From positions 1 to 64,000 of the forward strand of contig NZ_LKBA01000025.1 of assembly GCF_001307765.1 (NCBI RefSeq): DNA of 64,000 nt, in the 5' to 3' direction. Below the pieces are notes generated by a model, which had not been told where the DNA came from, searched no databases, and saw nothing but the letters and a program-made list of their open reading frames with translations. The position numbers and the translations under genes are program-made. Below are positions 62,889-64,000 of the stretch, in pieces. The stretch is from Aliiroseovarius crassostreae (GTDB taxonomy: Bacteria; Pseudomonadota; Alphaproteobacteria; Rhodobacterales; Rhodobacteraceae). Position 1 is the stretch's first letter; each line of letters opens with the position of its first letter.

Positions 62889-64000
62889 TCACGTTGGTTT
62901 GGCAGAAGGGGGCGTGTGCCGGGCGAAAATGAAATCCACGCTGGCGGCGATGGTGATGATCAGGGCAAACCCAAGCTGAAACTGAAACGCCCCGATCAGG
63001 GTGGACAGGTCAAACAGAAGGGGTGTTGCGGACACCCAAAGGATGAATAGGGGGATCTGCAGGATGTTGAAGCGGATCCAGCCGCGACTGCCAACCAGAT
63101 TTCTATAGGTGGTCGCCAGCCGCATCGCCACGGACACGCCGACTGCCCAGATCACCTCGGTTTGCAGGCCCGCGTAGTTTTCCCCAATCAGCCACAGAAC
63201 CGCATGGGGGTAGAGATAGGTCAGGACAATGAAACCCAGCCCGGGCAGGGCGGACAGGAGTGTCAGCCCGAAAAGAAGCGTGGCAAGATTGCCTGTTGCC
63301 CGCGTATAGATCGGGATCAGGAAAGCGGTGGTAAACATCGTGACGGGCACCAGGATCTGCCCGATACGCCCCAAGGCACCGAAACTTGCGACCTCGGTCC
63401 CGGTTCCGAAAATAGTGAGTAAAACCAATATGATCTGCGCCTGAAGCACCATGTAGATCTCAACCGGCAATTGCTGTCTCACACTGGTTTTCAGGGCTGA
63501 GATGTCCTCAGGCCGGGCCGCCGCGCCCTGAAGCGGGGCAATCTTTGCCACCCATTTTCGGATCAATGGGATGCGGGCAAGGGCGGTGGCAGCACTCAGG
63601 CAAATTGCGGGAAGGACGCTCAGGCCATTGAGAAGGAACAGAAGGCCCGCCCCGGCAAGGCGCAGGGCGGCGAGGCTGGTATCAAGCAGTTGCACGCGTG
63701 TTGTCTGATGGGCGTGAAACAGCACCTGATCCACCAGCCGGGTCTGCATATCCGCCCACCAGATCACGCAAAGCAGGGTGCAAAGCCCGATGATCTCGCC
63801 GGAGGAGGCCCCGTTTTTGTGCAGGAGCCAGCCAGCCACCACCAGAACCGGGGGCAGGGTCCAAAGCGACACTCTTCGCCGGATCTGCAAAACGGCCACC
63901 ACGGCCTGTGCGGTCCGCTCCCTGTCGGGCCAGACTTTCCCCAGAATGGCGGCAAAACCATAATGCGCGCCGCCTTTGGTCAGTATGTTCGTGGCGCTGA
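62889..64000 (-). CDS. Polysaccharide flippase (Wzx-like), 5' end outside the window
   Basis: The protein is highly hydrophobic with about eight to ten predicted membrane helices and the MATE/Wzx-like pattern of an oligosaccharide flippase (VEIYMVLQAQIILVLLTIFG; EVASFGALGRIGQILVPVTMF; LPGLGFIVLTYLYPHAVLWLIG). The frame stays open to the window edge and reads like a flippase N-terminal portion upstream of residue 1 of the shortest form (ATNILTKGGAHYGFAAILGK), so the true start is beyond 64000. It would move lipid-linked repeat units across the inner membrane. The second sulfotransferase gene follows. Confidence 0.85.
   Translation of the reverse strand, partial: SATNILTKGGAHYGFAAILGKVWPDRERTAQAVVAVLQIRRRVSLWTLPPVLVVAGWLLHKNGASSGEIIGLCTLLCVIWWADMQTRLVDQVLFHAHQTTRVQLLDTSLAALRLAGAGLLFLLNGLSVLPAICLSAATALARIPLIRKWVAKIAPLQGAAARPEDISALKTSVRQQLPVEIYMVLQAQIILVLLTIFGTGTEVASFGALGRIGQILVPVTMFTTAFLIPIYTRATGNLATLLFGLTLLSALPGLGFIVLTYLYPHAVLWLIGENYAGLQTEVIWAVGVSVAMRLATTYRNLVGSRGWIRFNILQIPLFILWVSATPLLFDLSTLIGAFQFQLGFALIITIAASVDFIFARHTPPSAKPT

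Overview
The window looks like a chromosomal segment of a marine-type alphaproteobacterium of the order Rhodobacterales (Roseobacter/Rhodobacter relatives). This rests on protein similarity recognised by eye, on gene order around the replication origin, and on signature families: CcrM, a monomeric isocitrate dehydrogenase, a fused malic enzyme/phosphotransacetylase, and a gene-transfer-agent (GTA) head-spike base protein. No database search was run. No rRNA, tRNA or CRISPR array was seen.

Positions 1-700 are a truncated IS6-family insertion sequence whose terminal repeat forms the first bases of the window. Positions 767-14910 are the origin region. idi, secB and the leftward operon maf-aroE-coaE-dnaQ lie on one side of a putative oriC (about 4661-5057, with one perfect DnaA box and an AT-rich tract). 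hemJ, rho, mnmE, mnmG, rsmG, parA and parB run rightward on the other side. Two perfect parS sites lie in this block, one overlapping the start of mnmG and one inside rsmG. The leftward operon rph-rdgB-hemW follows.

Positions 14982-43890 are mostly housekeeping genes: hrcA-grpE, a TPM-domain protein, mutS, galE, maeB, a glutathionyl-hydroquinone reductase, two unrelated isocitrate dehydrogenases side by side, a PfkB kinase, argG, ilvA, an Hpt protein divergent from a receiver-PP2C phosphatase (RbaY-like) with a perfect CtrA-type box between them, hslO-nudix-cca-RNA methyltransferase, an L,D-transpeptidase, a DsbA-like protein, dciA and mutY. A multi-lesion pseudogene lies at 25336-25894. A palindromic intergenic repeat occurs at least four times across the window.

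Positions 43893-64000 are dominated by surface polysaccharide functions. They include a priming sugar transferase, manC, manB, ugd, the YjbH/YjbF secretion pair, a WcaF-like O-acetyltransferase, two sulfotransferases, a glycosyltransferase and the C-terminal part of a flippase. Interspersed are alkB, ccrM (with a cluster of DnaA-box-like sites upstream), rnhB, and a membrane-tethered winged-helix regulator overlapping a small secreted protein. In the middle of the polysaccharide genes sit two adjacent genes resembling the GTA head-spike base and fibre (GhsA/GhsB). In Rhodobacter capsulatus these proteins bind the capsule, so the locus may pair manufacture of a sulfated, acetylated surface glycan with the phage-like spike that recognises it. 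This is the most interesting feature of the window.
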